DNA from: Echinarachnius parma
Taxonomy: Eukaryota; Echinodermata; Echinoidea; Clypeasteroida; Echinarachniidae
Reading direction: 5' to 3'
Assembly (NCBI GenBank): GCA_037951105.1
Contig: JBAMJV010007664.1
Location: 47,752 to 111,751 of the forward strand
DNA: 64,000 nucleotides
Below, in pieces: positions 23,360 to 34,350 of this stretch; within the stretch, counting starts at the first letter, position 1, and the number at the start of each line of letters is the position of its first letter. The notes under the pieces are model-generated. The model was not told the DNA's origin. It did no database searches and saw nothing but the letters and a program-made list of their open reading frames with translations. The position numbers and the translations under genes are program-made.

Positions 23360-23660
23360 TGAAACGGTGTTAACATTGGTGTAAAACTTTCATTGGATGT
23401 ATCCCCAAAAGTAACAAGAAACTTACACAGAATGACTCAGGTGTTAACATTGGTGTAAAACTTTCATAGGATGTATCCCCAAAAGTAACAAGAAACTTAC
23501 ACAGAATGACTCGGTGTTTGGTGTAAAACTTCCATAGGATGTATCCCACAAAGTAACAAGAAACTTACACAGAATGACTCGGTGTTAACATTGGTGTAAA
23601 ACTTTCATAGGATGTATCCCACAAAGTAACAAAGAAACCTACACAGAATGACTTAAGTGT
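23360..23660 (-). repeat. ~72-bp minisatellite, 4 units
   Basis: Units contain GGTGTAAAACTTTCATAGGA, TGTATCCCC/ACAAAAGTAAC and AACTTACACAGAATGACT. They are nearly identical. Lies downstream of the gamma-subunit gene and could be within its 3' UTR. Confidence 0.85.
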
Positions 23661-24239
23661 TTTCAACAATAAATGAATGAATCTAAAATCTAAATCAAAA
23701 TATGGAAGAGTAGTCTTCTATAACATCCAGTAAAGTAAAATCCTTTTAAATTACAAATCTTGTTTCTCTTTGAGAAAGAGTAACAACAGCCTCCAACTCT
23801 ATTTCTTGAGTAACATTTCAGAGAAGCAACAAACTTAATAAAACTACACAAATAAAATCATACATGTATTTTCCTACACACACAAAAAAAAAGTTATAAC
23901 TTAAACCTACAAATGCAAAGAAAACGTGAAACGGGTAAATACAAAATAAATAGGCTGTATGCTCTTAATTTACCTACAAATGACATATGCTTCAACCAAA
24001 CTACATTTAATGCTGTTATTTTATTTCTGGTGGTAAACATGTAGTTGTGGTGTATATGTTACAAATGTACACAGCATTTTAGAATATGTCATACATTTTC
24101 TGTCGTTTTTGTTGATCATATTTTCTCTTTCATTGTAAGTAAATTGCCTAAGTAGGAAGGATAAAAATTCACCATACCACTTAATACGAAACAAGGAATA
24201 CTATCAATCTGGACAAATCACAATAATGTGACTGTACAG
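23661..24239. other. Flank of gamma-subunit locus
   Basis: AT-rich, no coding sequence; possible 3' UTR on the - strand, not proven. Confidence 0.35.
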
Positions 24240-24535
24240 TTTTGTTTTCTTTGAAAGAAACTGCCAAAGGTCGTAGAAAGAAAGAAAAAACGACTGAAAT
24301 CAATGAAAGCAAGCAGAAAAATAATGAAGACAAAAATTGAGGAAAATCAAAATAGCCAATCGATAACAGGCAAGTGTTCATTCGGATCCCTGAACATATC
24401 TGAACACACCCCCTCCCCCCTAAAAAAAAAAAACACCTAAAAGACAAAGAAATGAGAGTGCTTACAGTAGTAAGCGCTTGACCTCTTCTTTGTAGGCGGT
24501 TTCCCCGGTGGGCGACACACTGCCAAACGTCGTAG
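24240..24535 (-). pseudogene. Decayed duplicate of the gamma-subunit C-terminus and 3' flank
   Basis: Downstream of the gene, 24462-24520 reads VSPTGETAYKEEVKRLLL and stop, aligned to LSPTGENPYKDKAKCSLL. The prenylated Cys codon TGC is CGC (Arg), and NPY has become TAY. The flank shows the same duplication: 24290-24460 and 24525-24665 share GTGTTCATT, TCTGAACACxCxCCCTCCC and AAAGAAATGAGA. The upstream part of this copy does not preserve the rest of the protein. Confidence 0.7.
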
Positions 24536-24674
24536 ACAAAATATGACAAAATGAAGGAAAAAATTGATATGGCCAATGGCTAGGCGGCTAGTGTTCATTA
24601 CCAGCCCTGAAAATGTCTGAACACGCACCCTCCCCTCAAAAAATACAAATACAAATACAAAGAAATGAGACTGC

Positions 24675-24885
24675 TTAGAGTAGTGAGCACTTTGCCTTGT
24701 CCTTGTAAGGGTTCTCCCCGGTGGGTGAGAGGCCCGTGAGGAGCATGTCGGAGGAGTGGTGCTTCTCGCAGTAATCCTTGAGGCTCTGGGACGCCTGCGA
24801 CACCAGCATCGGCTTCACCTCCGCCTCCATCTTCAGCTGCTCCACGACCTTGCGCATGTTCTGGTGGGACGACATTCTGCTCTGC
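24675..24885 (-). CDS. G protein gamma subunit (GNG5/GNG10-like), coding exon
   Basis: Heterotrimeric G protein gamma subunit, which binds G-beta through an N-terminal helix and anchors the dimer to membrane by a C-terminal prenyl group. The ORF is 24675-24875 (ATG at 24875-24873, stop 24677-24675), 66 residues, within the family's usual 65-75. Visible features are the first helix MSSHQNMRKVVEQLKMEA, then VSQASQSLKDYC, LLTG, ENPYKDK (the family's NPF/NPY motif) and the CAAX box CSLL, whose final Leu predicts geranylgeranylation. It is closest by eye to the GNG5/GNG10 type. The exon begins at 24885 after the acceptor CTTACAG, so a 5' non-coding exon lies upstream and was not found. The coding region is uninterrupted, whereas vertebrate gamma genes generally have a coding intron. 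Flanked by an array of partial copies upstream and a decayed C-terminal copy downstream. Confidence 0.9.
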
Positions 24886-24974
24886 CTGTAAGTAGAAGGT
24901 ATTAAGAAGAGAAAAACGGTAAGTACATGTAGTTGAACGAATAAAAAGTTTGAATAGATTGAACATTACAAGCT

Positions 24975-25071
24975 TTAGGTTTGGGACACCAGCATCGGCT
25001 TCACCTCAGCCTCCATCTTCAGCTGCTCCACGACCTTGCGCATGTTCTGATGGGACGACATCCTGCTCTGC
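24975..25071 (-). pseudogene. Gamma-subunit partial exon, array copy 2
   Basis: Starts at 25071 directly after an intact acceptor CTTACAG. ATG is at 25061. It reads MSSHQNMRKVVEQLKMEA EVKPMLVSQT and stops at TAA 24977-24975 (28 residues). Identity with the complete gene ends inside the VSQ codons, after which the sequence becomes CAAACCTAAAGCTTG. If spliced in, it would give only the N-terminal helix, without the C-terminal half or CAAX box. Confidence 0.8.
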
Positions 25072-25158
25072 CTGTAAGTAGAACGTATTAAGAAGAGAAA
25101 AAGTACATGTAGTTGAATGAATAAAGTTTAAGTTTGAACAGATTGAACATTACAAGCT

Positions 25159-25255
25159 TTAGGTTTGGGACACCAGCATCAGCTTCACCTCAGCCTCCAT
25201 CTTCAGCTGCTCCACGACCTTGCGCATGTTCTGGTGGGACGACATTCTGCTCTGC
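25159..25255 (-). pseudogene. Gamma-subunit partial exon, array copy 3
   Basis: Same structure as copy 2, with ATG at 25245 and stop at 25161-25159. One visible replacement is P to L (EVKLMLVSQT). Its acceptor, leader and upstream intron match the complete copy 1 better than its neighbours 2 and 4, showing that the array grew as a two-unit block. Confidence 0.8.
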
Positions 25256-25344
25256 CTGTAAGTAGAAGGTATTAAGAAGAGAAAAACGGTAAGTACATGT
25301 AGTTGAACGAATAAAAAGTTTGAATAGATTGAACATTACAAGCT

Positions 25345-25441
25345 TTAGGTTTGGGACACCAGCATCGGCTTCACCTCAGCCTCCATCTTCAGCTGCTCCA
25401 CGACCTTGCGCATGTTCTGATGGGACGACATCCTGCTCTGC
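25345..25441 (-). pseudogene. Gamma-subunit partial exon, array copy 4
   Basis: Same structure, with ATG at 25431, stop at 25347-25345 and acceptor at 25442. It shares with copy 2 the variants CTGATGGGACG, CATCCTGC and the shortened intron GAGAAAAAGTACATG. This makes 2+4 one type and 1+3 the other. Confidence 0.8.
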
Positions 25442-25552
25442 CTGTAAGTAGAACGTATTAAGAAGAGAAAAAGTACATGTAGTTGAATGAATAAAGTTTA
25501 AGTTTGAACAGATTGAACATTACAAGCTTTAGGTTTGGGACACCAGCATCGA

Positions 25553-25635
25553 CTTCAGAAGTTTGACTTCATCCTTGATCTTTAACCTGCTCCACCATCC
25601 TGTGCATGTTGTGATGGGATGACATTCTGCTATTC
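25553..25635 (-). pseudogene. Gamma-subunit partial exon, array copy 5 (oldest, frameshifted)
   Basis: Diverged copy with ATG at 25625 and CTGTTTACAG-like acceptor preserved as ATTTACAG. It reads MSSHHNMHRMVEQ and then shifts frame to a stop. An insertion encoding CTTCTGAAG-like sequence separates it from the shared ATGCTGGTGTCCC end. Probably the ancestral end of the array, no longer coding. Confidence 0.65.
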
Positions 25636-25639
25636 CTGT

Positions 25640-26941
25640 AAATAGGACGTAAAGATACAAAAAAGGAGTACATTATTGAATGAATCTAGGTAAATCTTGA
25701 ACAGATTGAAGATATATTATCAACAGCTTTAAATATCATGGTTAGTCATTATAACACAATGTAATTAGTCTGAATATATTATACGTATCTTAAGCACACA
25801 AAACTTTTTAAAAGACCTACAAAACGTATTTGTTTAAATAAAAAAAGACAAAAAGACCTTCAAACCTCTGTACAATATATCTTCAGGCTTTTAAAGCCAA
25901 ATGACAGTACTGGGAAATGCCCCACCCACAACAAATGAAAAAAATATGTTTTTTTCACCAACCATGTGAACAAATATACCATAACGTATCTGTTAATGTA
26001 AAGATTTGGACACTATCTGCATTGAAATTGAATATTATAGCAATAAAATGTTCAAAATTAAAACTACCAGTGCTGACAGAATAAAGTTCTTTTCGGTAAT
26101 TTTCCCAAAACAAACACTTGGCTTAAAATTACTCAGTTCTATAGACACAAAAAAGTGCAGACATGAATTAACTTTTCCTGGTTCCTATTGTTTCAATATG
26201 ACAAACTCTGGACCATTGCACTTCCTTTATGCTTCACAAAAGAGTTTACTTCCTTTTATGAAAAAGAAAACAAAAATTGCCCTTGCACCTTTTAACCATA
26301 ATGTCAATGATGTATTACACAAATGGAGAACATATTACATTGCTACAGAGTACAGACATGTACATGTAGTGTGTATCAAAACATTGTTCACAATGTGTGT
26401 TCTGTAGTGTATACATGTTTATTACAGAGATACATTCACTGTTCACTGAATTCCAATCTGTTTTTTAATATCATGCAAGCTAGCTATCTGCAAAGAAAGA
26501 AAGTGCAAATGCACACTGTATCTATTATGATAAATTCTCCAACTAACTCATACATACATGTACATTGATGTTAGTCATCATGGCAGCTCAGCTATAAAGC
26601 CAAAGTAATATGTGACCGGCTATAGATAAACCCTGCACTTGTTGGTAAAAATAAAAATAAAGATTTTCATACCATTAGAAAGGCCTCACCACAAGCTTTC
26701 ATTTGATACTTTGTTCTAACAAATTGGTAAATAATTAGCAAAGATATGATTAATAGTAAATATATAATCCATTGCGGATATAGTATCGGAAATAATATCG
26801 CTAATGATATTCGTTTGTCTCGCAATGTCAAACTAGGAATCTAAACGATCATGACGTTTCGTATGCTACTGCAATACTTTGTCAAATGATATGATTGTTT
26901 CATTTTTACAATCATAAGTCTTTTACACACATTATGTGAAC
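25640..26941. other. Upstream of gamma-subunit array
   Basis: AT-rich. An upstream non-coding exon of the gamma-subunit gene should lie here or beyond, but no site could be chosen. Confidence 0.35.
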
Positions 26942-28147
26942 TTAAAGAGATAGTTGAGTTTTGGTAGAGGGCACTGCACAAAATATTTTTTGGTGAGATA
27001 ATGAAAAACTGAGTGTCAAATTTGAAAGAGCATACAATTTTAATGGCAGAATAAACTTTATTTGATCAAAATCGGTTCAGAAATGGCTGAAATATCCATA
27101 AACATAGCCATTTGTAATAAATGTGGGCCCCACAAGTATTCGATAATTTTGAACCAGCCGTTAAAATTTGTTTTAAAATGCTTCCTCTTTTCAAAAATTG
27201 TCAAAAGAGGTTTTTAGATAGTTGTTGATTATCTCTCTATCTAATCACTATTTCAACAAAACATCACATGCACAATATTTTATTTTAAATGGTTTAAACA
27301 AATGCGTTTTTTTAAAGCGCTCTCTTTAGTTTAAACTAGTGCTGTAACTGACCTTGATGATCGGATCGTTTGATCGGATCAGCAAAATTTGATCGATGAA
27401 AATCGGATCGCAGCAATTGGATCGGATGGGTAAAAAATGATCCCTAAAAACATATTTTGGGAATATAAATTAATATCAAAGCAACATATATCCATATTAT
27501 TAAGCCCAAGGTAATCTTGTACGGGTATGCTTTCATTTCAAACTGATTACCCCTTCCTTTACAAAATTAATCACGCCGATTCTGAGCTTAGTCCCATGTG
27601 ATCAATTTGGCGTAACCTTTCAGAATCTCATGGGACTAAGCTCAGAATCGGCGCGAAATTTTGTGAAAGGAGAGGTAATCAGTTTTAAATGAAAGCATAG
27701 CCATACAAGATTACCTTGGGCTTATTCATATGGATATAATATGTTGCTTTGGTATTAATTTATATTCCCAAAATATGTTTTTTGCGGATCATTTTTCAAA
27801 GAAAAAAAAAGATTATTTGTATTTATTTTGTATTTATTTATTTATTTTTTTTTTTTTTCCGATCCGATTTTTTCTGCATGATCGGAAATCGGCAAAAATG
27901 ATCTGATCAACCATGATCGGATCGGGATCGGCATGCCGATCCGATGATCGGTTACAGCATTAGTTTAAACAGCTCTTTTTGAATGATAACAGGCTTTTTA
28001 CTTAGTCGTTTGTAATTTGTGTATTTCCTTTTGAGCATGGTGGAGTTATAACTATTAGTTTGTAATGTAATGGTGCAGGTTTTACTTACTAAAATTTAGT
28101 TTGACTAAAACATGTATCCCTCTACCAGAACTCAACTATCCCTTTAA
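26942..28147 (+). mobile_element. MITE family C copy 1, interrupted by hAT-like D1
   Basis: Outer ends TTAAAGAGATAGTTGAGTTT and AGAACTCAACTATCCCTTTAA (inverse) define a ~570-bp element once the 626-bp D1 insertion is removed. Internal landmarks are GATCAAAATCGGTTCAGAAA, AAATATCCATAAA and TTAGTCGTTTGTAAT. Confidence 0.85.
27337..27962. mobile_element. hAT-like hairpin element D1 with 8-bp target duplication
   Basis: Ends TAGTGCTGTAAC and GTTACAGCATTA; flanked on both sides by GTTTAAAC (27329-27336 and 27963-27970). Inside, two ~250-bp arms are inverted (GCCCAAGGTAATCTTGTA, GACTAAGCTCAGAATCGG) and there are many GATCGGATCGG motifs near the ends. 8-bp duplication with T(A)GTG-type ends is the hAT signature. 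No transposase. Confidence 0.9.
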
Positions 28148-28285
28148 AATGCTAATTTCTTCAAAACATGAATTACTGGTTTTGCCATAGCCGGTCACAT
28201 ATATTCTAAGAGCGCTTAAATAGACTAACTATTTTTATGCATGAAATTAATCAATTTTTTAGTTAGACCTGTGCTATCTCGTATG

Positions 28286-29090
28286 ACAATTCGTCGCTGG
28301 GCAATTAAAAGGGCAAATTGGCCGATATTATCGTTAAATATCGATTTTGTTTTATTTTATTTTCAGATAGAGTACTTTAATACCTATCCGATGATATATT
28401 TAGAATCTCCATATATGCCCTACTTTTTGAGAAAATCAAAAATAACAAAAGGACAAAATGAAATAATTGCGCGTATTTGGGCAACAAAAAGGACAATAAC
28501 GTTTTTCACGAACTGCCGAGCGGGGTTATTTAGATAAGAATAAATACACTTATAACGAATGAAGTGTGTTATTTGACTACTTGTCCGTAAAAACATAGTA
28601 TTGGTTACAATATCTGCACATACGTAAGGCCACAAGTTTAGCCAATTTTAATTGAAGCGGCGACGAAATTACCCTTTTGCATGTTTGGCATACACGACTC
28701 AACGCGCACCTCGTGCGCGTATTTGCCCTTTTTGTTGCCCATTATCGCGCCAAGTCGCGCGCATTGGCTGTGCATTATCAATGCGCGTAAAAGGGCAATT
28801 GTATTATTGTCCTTTTTGCGTGCACGATATCGGCGCATCATATCGCGTGTAATAAGGACAATATAAGAAATGCGTAATAACTCCGTTAAAAAGAACTGAG
28901 CATACGCCAAATTAACCGACTTGGTAGCTAAATAAAGCCTACATAACCTTTTCACTAAACATAGTTACTGAATTTGGCATTTAAAGAAAATAATTGCCCA
29001 AAATGTTGTTTCTTCAAAAAAAGTATGTATCGTTTTTTGCTATCGATACCGTCAATTTGTCCTTTTAATTGCCCATCGACGAATTGTAAT
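28286..29090. mobile_element. ~805-bp element T1 with inverted ends
   Basis: Left ACAATTCGTCGCTGGGCAAT and the inverse of the right end (ACAATTCGTCGATGGGCAAT), continuing as TAAAAGGxCAAATTG. The centre is rich in GCGCG and AAAGGGCAA/TTGCCCTTTT motifs. Short open frames on both strands are by-products of the inverted structure. Confidence 0.8.
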
Positions 29091-29157
29091 TTGCTTGTTC
29101 AAACCAAAGTATTTAGTACTCTCATGAACCATTTGCACATCACAAAGTCAGTTGCAT

Positions 29158-29391
29158 TTCCAGGGGGATGTTTGCATACGATTTTGATCAATCACAAATT
29201 TGGAATTAAATGCAATTTTGCAATTGATCGCAACCTTCCATTGCATAAAGAGAAGTTGAGTTTGATTTCCAAATGCCACTTTTCGCTAGCTAATGGATCA
29301 AACGCAACTTGTGTTTGACTGTAATTTAATGGAAAGTTGCGGTTGATTTGAGGGGTTGTTTCTCATCGCAACTCTTTATGCAACCCCCCTG
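29158..29391. mobile_element. MITE related to 16246 element
   Basis: Ends CCAGGGGGATGTTTGCAT and TTTATGCAACCCCCCTGG are inverted. Interior AAACGCAACTTG/TTGCGGTTGA blocks. Confidence 0.7.
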
Positions 29392-29804
29392 GCCTTGGTA
29401 TAACCAGGGTTAAAGCGATCCATTATTTTACAAATTTATAAAATTTGTTCCTAAAGTGATATTTGAGACTTCAATCATACATAATACATATTCATTGTAA
29501 TATGAATCTTCTGAATGATATGAGATATTTTCATAGAAAAAGAACAATGTTTACCTAGTGAAAATCTATGTCAGGTTATTCAAACTCAGGTACTATGAAT
29601 GATTGAAATATCCAAAGTTTGATACTTTTGACTAAAATCAAAAAGCGTTTTCAATTCAATCTTAAAGATAAATAACAGTTTTGGGAAAGTTACCGAAAAC
29701 CTCTATAGTGGCCAAACTAATTGCATTATCTATATTATAATAAGAGGACGGTGTTTTTGTCTGTCGCCAATATTTTTCCGTCGCCAAAATGTTTCGGTCG
29801 CCAA

Positions 29805-30045
29805 GATGTGTCCAGAATGCAGTTTTCAAGCCGCGTCTGGGCAATAAAATCGCGATGCAGCTTCTATACTGACGTAATGTGCGTGCGAAAAAAAACCCCT
29901 TGATGCGTTTTACTAACCAAAGTGATGTGTCCAGAATGCAGTTTTCAAGCTGCGTCTGGGCAATAAAATCGCGATGCAGGTTCTACTTACGAAATGTGCG
30001 TGCGAAAAACAAACCCGTAGTGCGTTTTATAACCAAAGTGAAACC
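29805..30045 (+). repeat. ~118-bp tandem duplication
   Basis: GTGTCCAGAATGCAGTTTTC, GCGTCTGGGCAATAAAATCG, GCGATGCAG and ATGTGCGTGCGAAAAA appear in order twice (from 29808 and 29926). Confidence 0.85.
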
Positions 30046-30964
30046 TCAAACATTGAACAAATTACTACCGGTCAGACGGGGAGCGTGATTCTGCGATAAG
30101 CTTTCGTCTGGAGCACCTCAGTTGTTTACGAGTTGACCGCTATTGAAGTGCCTTGGAAAAACTGCCGTATCTCTCTTGAAACCTTACCAAAATTCATATT
30201 TCATATACCAAATGAAAGAAGAATAACCTATTTTTACTGATAAATATAATATTCGAACAAAATAATGTGAGAAAATATTAAAAAATAGGCATGATCCCAC
30301 CACAAAACAAAAATAATTTAAGCTTCAGAAAAGTAGAAAATTTCATTATTTATCACCCTTGGGCAAAGCCGAAACTTAAATATATGATTAATCATACATT
30401 TATAAGACTTAACACCAAATACCCTGTCAATTTGTTTTATTTTAAAGCTAGAGTCATGTCGGGGAAAATCCCCAAACAATGTCGATTACGATCGGACCTG
30501 CGATTGTCTCGCGCTACGAGAGTGCATGGCAGTCCCAACAGTACATTTTCGTGTAGTGTGTTGTGCGGTACTGGTAGTCCGCCGGTAGTTCACACACTGC
30601 AAAACGAGTGTCAATTTCCAACTCTGGAAAGTCAATTAAATCGTTCTTTTTGTGATGTCTGGAGTCATTTCTGTGCTGCATGAGTGAATGACTGAATCAA
30701 TTATGATCAGAACGTGCTTTTTTTGTTGTATATGCCGATGTTTGGTGCGTGATGGAGATATATAAGACAAAAACAAATTTCTCAAAATTTGAAGAAAAAA
30801 AACAGGGGATCCTTTCGTGAAGGGCTACCGAAATATGTTGTTCACTTGCATTTTAAATGCTTTTTGTAAATGTCTACTCGAAGTGATACGTATTTGATTT
30901 TGCACTTAAGCAGTGGCATACCCAGGATCTTTTGAACGGGCGCTTTTAGTCAGCGGGCCGGGGT
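30046..30964. other. No gene; GC-richer patch
   Basis: 30460-30640 is CG-rich relative to its surroundings (CGATTACGATCGGACC, TCTCGCGCTACGAGAG). A 130-codon open frame covers it but has no family resemblance or splice support. Confidence 0.4.
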
Positions 30965-31870
30965 AGTCGTAGACAAATTTCAAAGCCGACATCAACACTT
31001 TTTGACATTTTCAAAACCGAGGTCATGGTTTTTCAACATTTTCGAGGCCGGGATCACGGTTTTTCGACATTTTCAAGGCCGAGACCACGGTTTTTCGACA
31101 TTTCGAGGCCAAGACTACGGTTTTCGCACTTTTCGAGGCCGAGACCATGAAGCGTACAAAGATTTAAAAGCCGAGACCAACAATTTTCGACATTTTCAAG
31201 GCCGAGGTCACGGTTTTTCAAAATTTTCGAGGCCGGGATCACAGTTTGTCAACATTTTTGAGTCCGAGACACCAGTTTGTCGACATTTGCGAGGCCGAGA
31301 CTACGGTTTTCTCAGTTTTCGAGGCCGAGACCAACAATTTTTGACATTTTCAAAACCGAGGTCACGGTTTTTCGCCATTTTCAAGGCCGAGACCACGTTT
31401 TTCGACATTTTCAAGGCCGAGACCACGGTTTTTCGACATTTTCGAGGCCGAGACTACGGTTTTCGCACTTTTTGAGGCCGAGACCATGAAACGTAAAAAA
31501 ATTCAAAAGCCGAGACCAACAATTTTCGACATTTTCAAGGCCGAGATCACGGTTTTTCAACATTTTCGAGGCCGGGATCACAGTTTGTCAACATTTTAGA
31601 GTCCGAGACACCAGTTTGACGACATTTTCGAGGCCGAGACTACGGTTTTCTCAGTTTTCGAGGCCGAGACCAACAATTTTCGACATTTTCAAGGCCAAGG
31701 TTACGGTTTTTCGACATTTTCGAGGCCGGGATCACGGTTTTTCGACATTTTCGAGGCTGAAACAATGGTTTGTTGACATTTTCGAGGCCCGAGACTACGG
31801 TTTTCGCAGTTTTCGAGCCAGAGATCATGAAAAATGACAGTCGAGACCGCTTAAATTTGGTATTGAGACC
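30965..31870 (+). repeat. 36-bp minisatellite with higher-order structure
   Basis: About 24 units of GAGGCCGAGACCACGGTTTT / TCGACATTTTC. Open on both strands because the unit is a multiple of three (peptides like TFSRPRPRF, RHFQGRDHGF). A 355-bp block containing the variants ACCATGAAxCGT, ACCAACAATTT, AGTCCGAGACACCAGTTTG and TTCTCAGTTTTCG is itself repeated (31140-31335 and 31490-31690). Confidence 0.9.
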
Positions 31871-32190
31871 GCTTAAATTTGGTCTCGATACCGCTAAAAT
31901 GTGGTTTCGAGACCAGTTAAGATTTGAAATGGGGGGGGGGGAGTTCAACCCCCCCCCCCCCCAAACAGACATTTTTTTTTGTTTTACTACTACTATACTA
32001 CTACTGATGCTACTACTATTATATCTACCACTACTACTACTAACAACAATAATACTTCTACAGCTACTACTACTTAACCATGTTTACTGTTTTGTTGTTG
32101 TTGAAGAAACTGAACACTATTTGTATTATTTTATCTAATACGTCCAGTACCCATCACCCCTCACTTACTAACACTACCCCCCCCCCCCCC
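31871..32190. repeat. Low-complexity: G/C runs and CTA/ACT repeats
   Basis: G-run at 31931, C-run at 31950, a (TACTAC)n-like tract at 31985-32075, and another C-run at 32166-32190. Confidence 0.8.
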
Positions 32191-34350
32191 CTTGCTCACT
32201 GCCTGCATGCTGCCCAGTATTATGAATTTGTATACTATACGTATGTTTAGTGACTGGTGCTGAACTTGACGAAATGCTGACCACTGATACGCTCTCATAA
32301 CTTATTTAACTAACAATAATTTTAGAATCCATTACTAAACCAAATGTGTTTTTTTACACTAGGACATATAAAAAAAAAAAATTTACAAAAATACAACATT
32401 CAACATATCTCACTCAAAGATCTGGTGACGGGTAATTTGCTAGTAAGTATTTAAAAAGGGCTTGTGTGGTAAAATCCGAACCTAAGCATAGTTAAATGCA
32501 GAAATATCAGAAGAAATCCAATGGCCGCCCGTGAAATTTATAAATCCACCACACCTGTCCGCGCCGCTAGCGCTGGGCTGGAGATATCGACAAGCCCGCA
32601 TACCAGATAGCACATGGGAACCATGTGGTCTTTTGCAAGTAGCGTATGCGCGATTCCTCGTCGGCGATATCGATTTGCGGCAAATCAGTTTTATAATTTT
32701 GCAAATATTTCAATTAGTAGGCGGTCTCCTGGCCAAATTTGTATAATCCCATATTAGTGAAATTATATTCTTTCACATGGTTGGTAAAAAGAGCGTACAT
32801 TTAATTTTTTGTGTGTGGGGCGCTTCCCACTACTGTCAATCCAATCAACAAGGTACAAGAGAAATGTGAAAGATCCTAGTGATTTTGGTTGAACTTGACA
32901 AAGTTAATTAATGGATCACTTTAATCTGCTATCTAACTCACCAGTCTCTGGTCGTGCAGTCATAGTTCTGATAACTGGGGTAACTCATGGTCACACAATG
33001 TAATCACGCTAGATTATATACCAATCCTTTTAAACAGTTTCAGGCTCCTATCACTGGAGATAATGTCAATCCTGATAATAAAAAAAACTATCGAATACGA
33101 TGTTCATGTAGTAGGTTCCAGCAAAGCATTTTCTAACTTGTTTTAAGTAAAAATACAAGTTAATCTGCTGTTTATGATTATCGCTCCAGAACACTTCGGT
33201 GGTGAAATTCTTGCATGACATTTCCGTCCTCGGCACAATCAGTTAGTGGTTCCTGTTTTACCTCACACCGCAAGTTCATTCTGGAATAAAGTCTTCCCAC
33301 GAAACATGATTTGACCCGTAAATTTGAGACATTCGTAAACAATTTCACATCAACAAGCATGTAGTTGATGTCATGTGTTCAAAACGTGGTAACCAATGCA
33401 CTAAGGTAAATTAGATCCAACTGGCGGTCTGCATGTATTGTATGTATGTGAGGTATACTGTAGGTAGACAGGACATGGTTTTTGGCCTGTATATAAGGGC
33501 AATACGCAAATTAATCTGTCGTTTATCACTCTTGAATGCTTTGGTCGCAGGAAGTTGGGAGGGAAGTAGGGCTTGCCTGTATTAGTAGTGACTGTCAATA
33601 CTTTAGCAAGCCATACAGAACCCTTTCACATCTGGAGTTGAACCTTTCCTGGAACTGTCCAGCAACTGTCTACATAACATGGTAGTGCTTTCAAATATAT
33701 CAAGCCATACCTACCCCTTTCACACCTAGAGAGTTAAACCATTTCGGGAACTGTCCATAATCAGTCTACAATACCTTGTGCAAAGACTTGAACGTTATTT
33801 AAGCAAACTGGTCTGAACTAAGAGTAAGACTGGTCTAACATAAGACTGATCTTGAGTGTGACTGGGGCACGGGTCTGCTGGGTAACTTAAAGGTGTGAAA
33901 GGGAAAATTAGTTGTACCCGTCTTAAGTCGGTGAACCATGACCGAGAACCTATGAAACAAGTGTGACTGATCTTTTGCATATTTATGATTCAAGGGCTTT
34001 TATTATTATTATTTATATTCTGACAACTAAAACGGACAAAATACATATATTTTAAGACAAGTTGCTTGTCTGGGCACATTTATAAATTGGAAAGTGGAAC
34101 AATGCGGACAATGTGAACCAGGAGGCTTTTTAGAAATCTAGCTTCTGTAAAGGTCTAAATGTTGAAGCTTGAAGTGAAAAGGGTAAGGAGACACCTTCCT
34201 TTGCACTGTTTGCAGTACATGTTGATGAGGGTTACGTTTCAGTGAATATTGGGCACATCACAGGAAGGTGTACAGTATAATGTATAGGTAATGACATCAT
34301 GCTTGATAGAGCATCTTTAATAGAGGTAATGTGGTGTACTTGGAGAAAAC
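32191..34350. other. Mostly unique sequence, no supportable gene
   Basis: Several short open frames without splice or family support. 33605-33680 and 33703-33770 share CAAGCCATAC, CCCTTTCACA, GAGTT(G/A)AACC and GAACTGTCCA (a diverged ~100-bp tandem duplication). Confidence 0.4.

Noticed and set aside
28241-28955. Several overlapping open frames on both strands
   Set aside because: They lie inside the inverted-repeat element T1 and mirror each other.
30291-30683. 130-codon + strand frame in a CG-rich patch
   Set aside because: No family resemblance or splice context; the base composition alone can keep the frame open.
31002-31972. Long repetitive open frames on both strands
   Set aside because: Result of a 36-bp minisatellite whose unit is divisible by three.
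33178-33360. 60-codon - strand frame containing VKQEPLTD
   Set aside because: The SUMO-site-like string is short, and flanking acceptor or donor sites are lacking.
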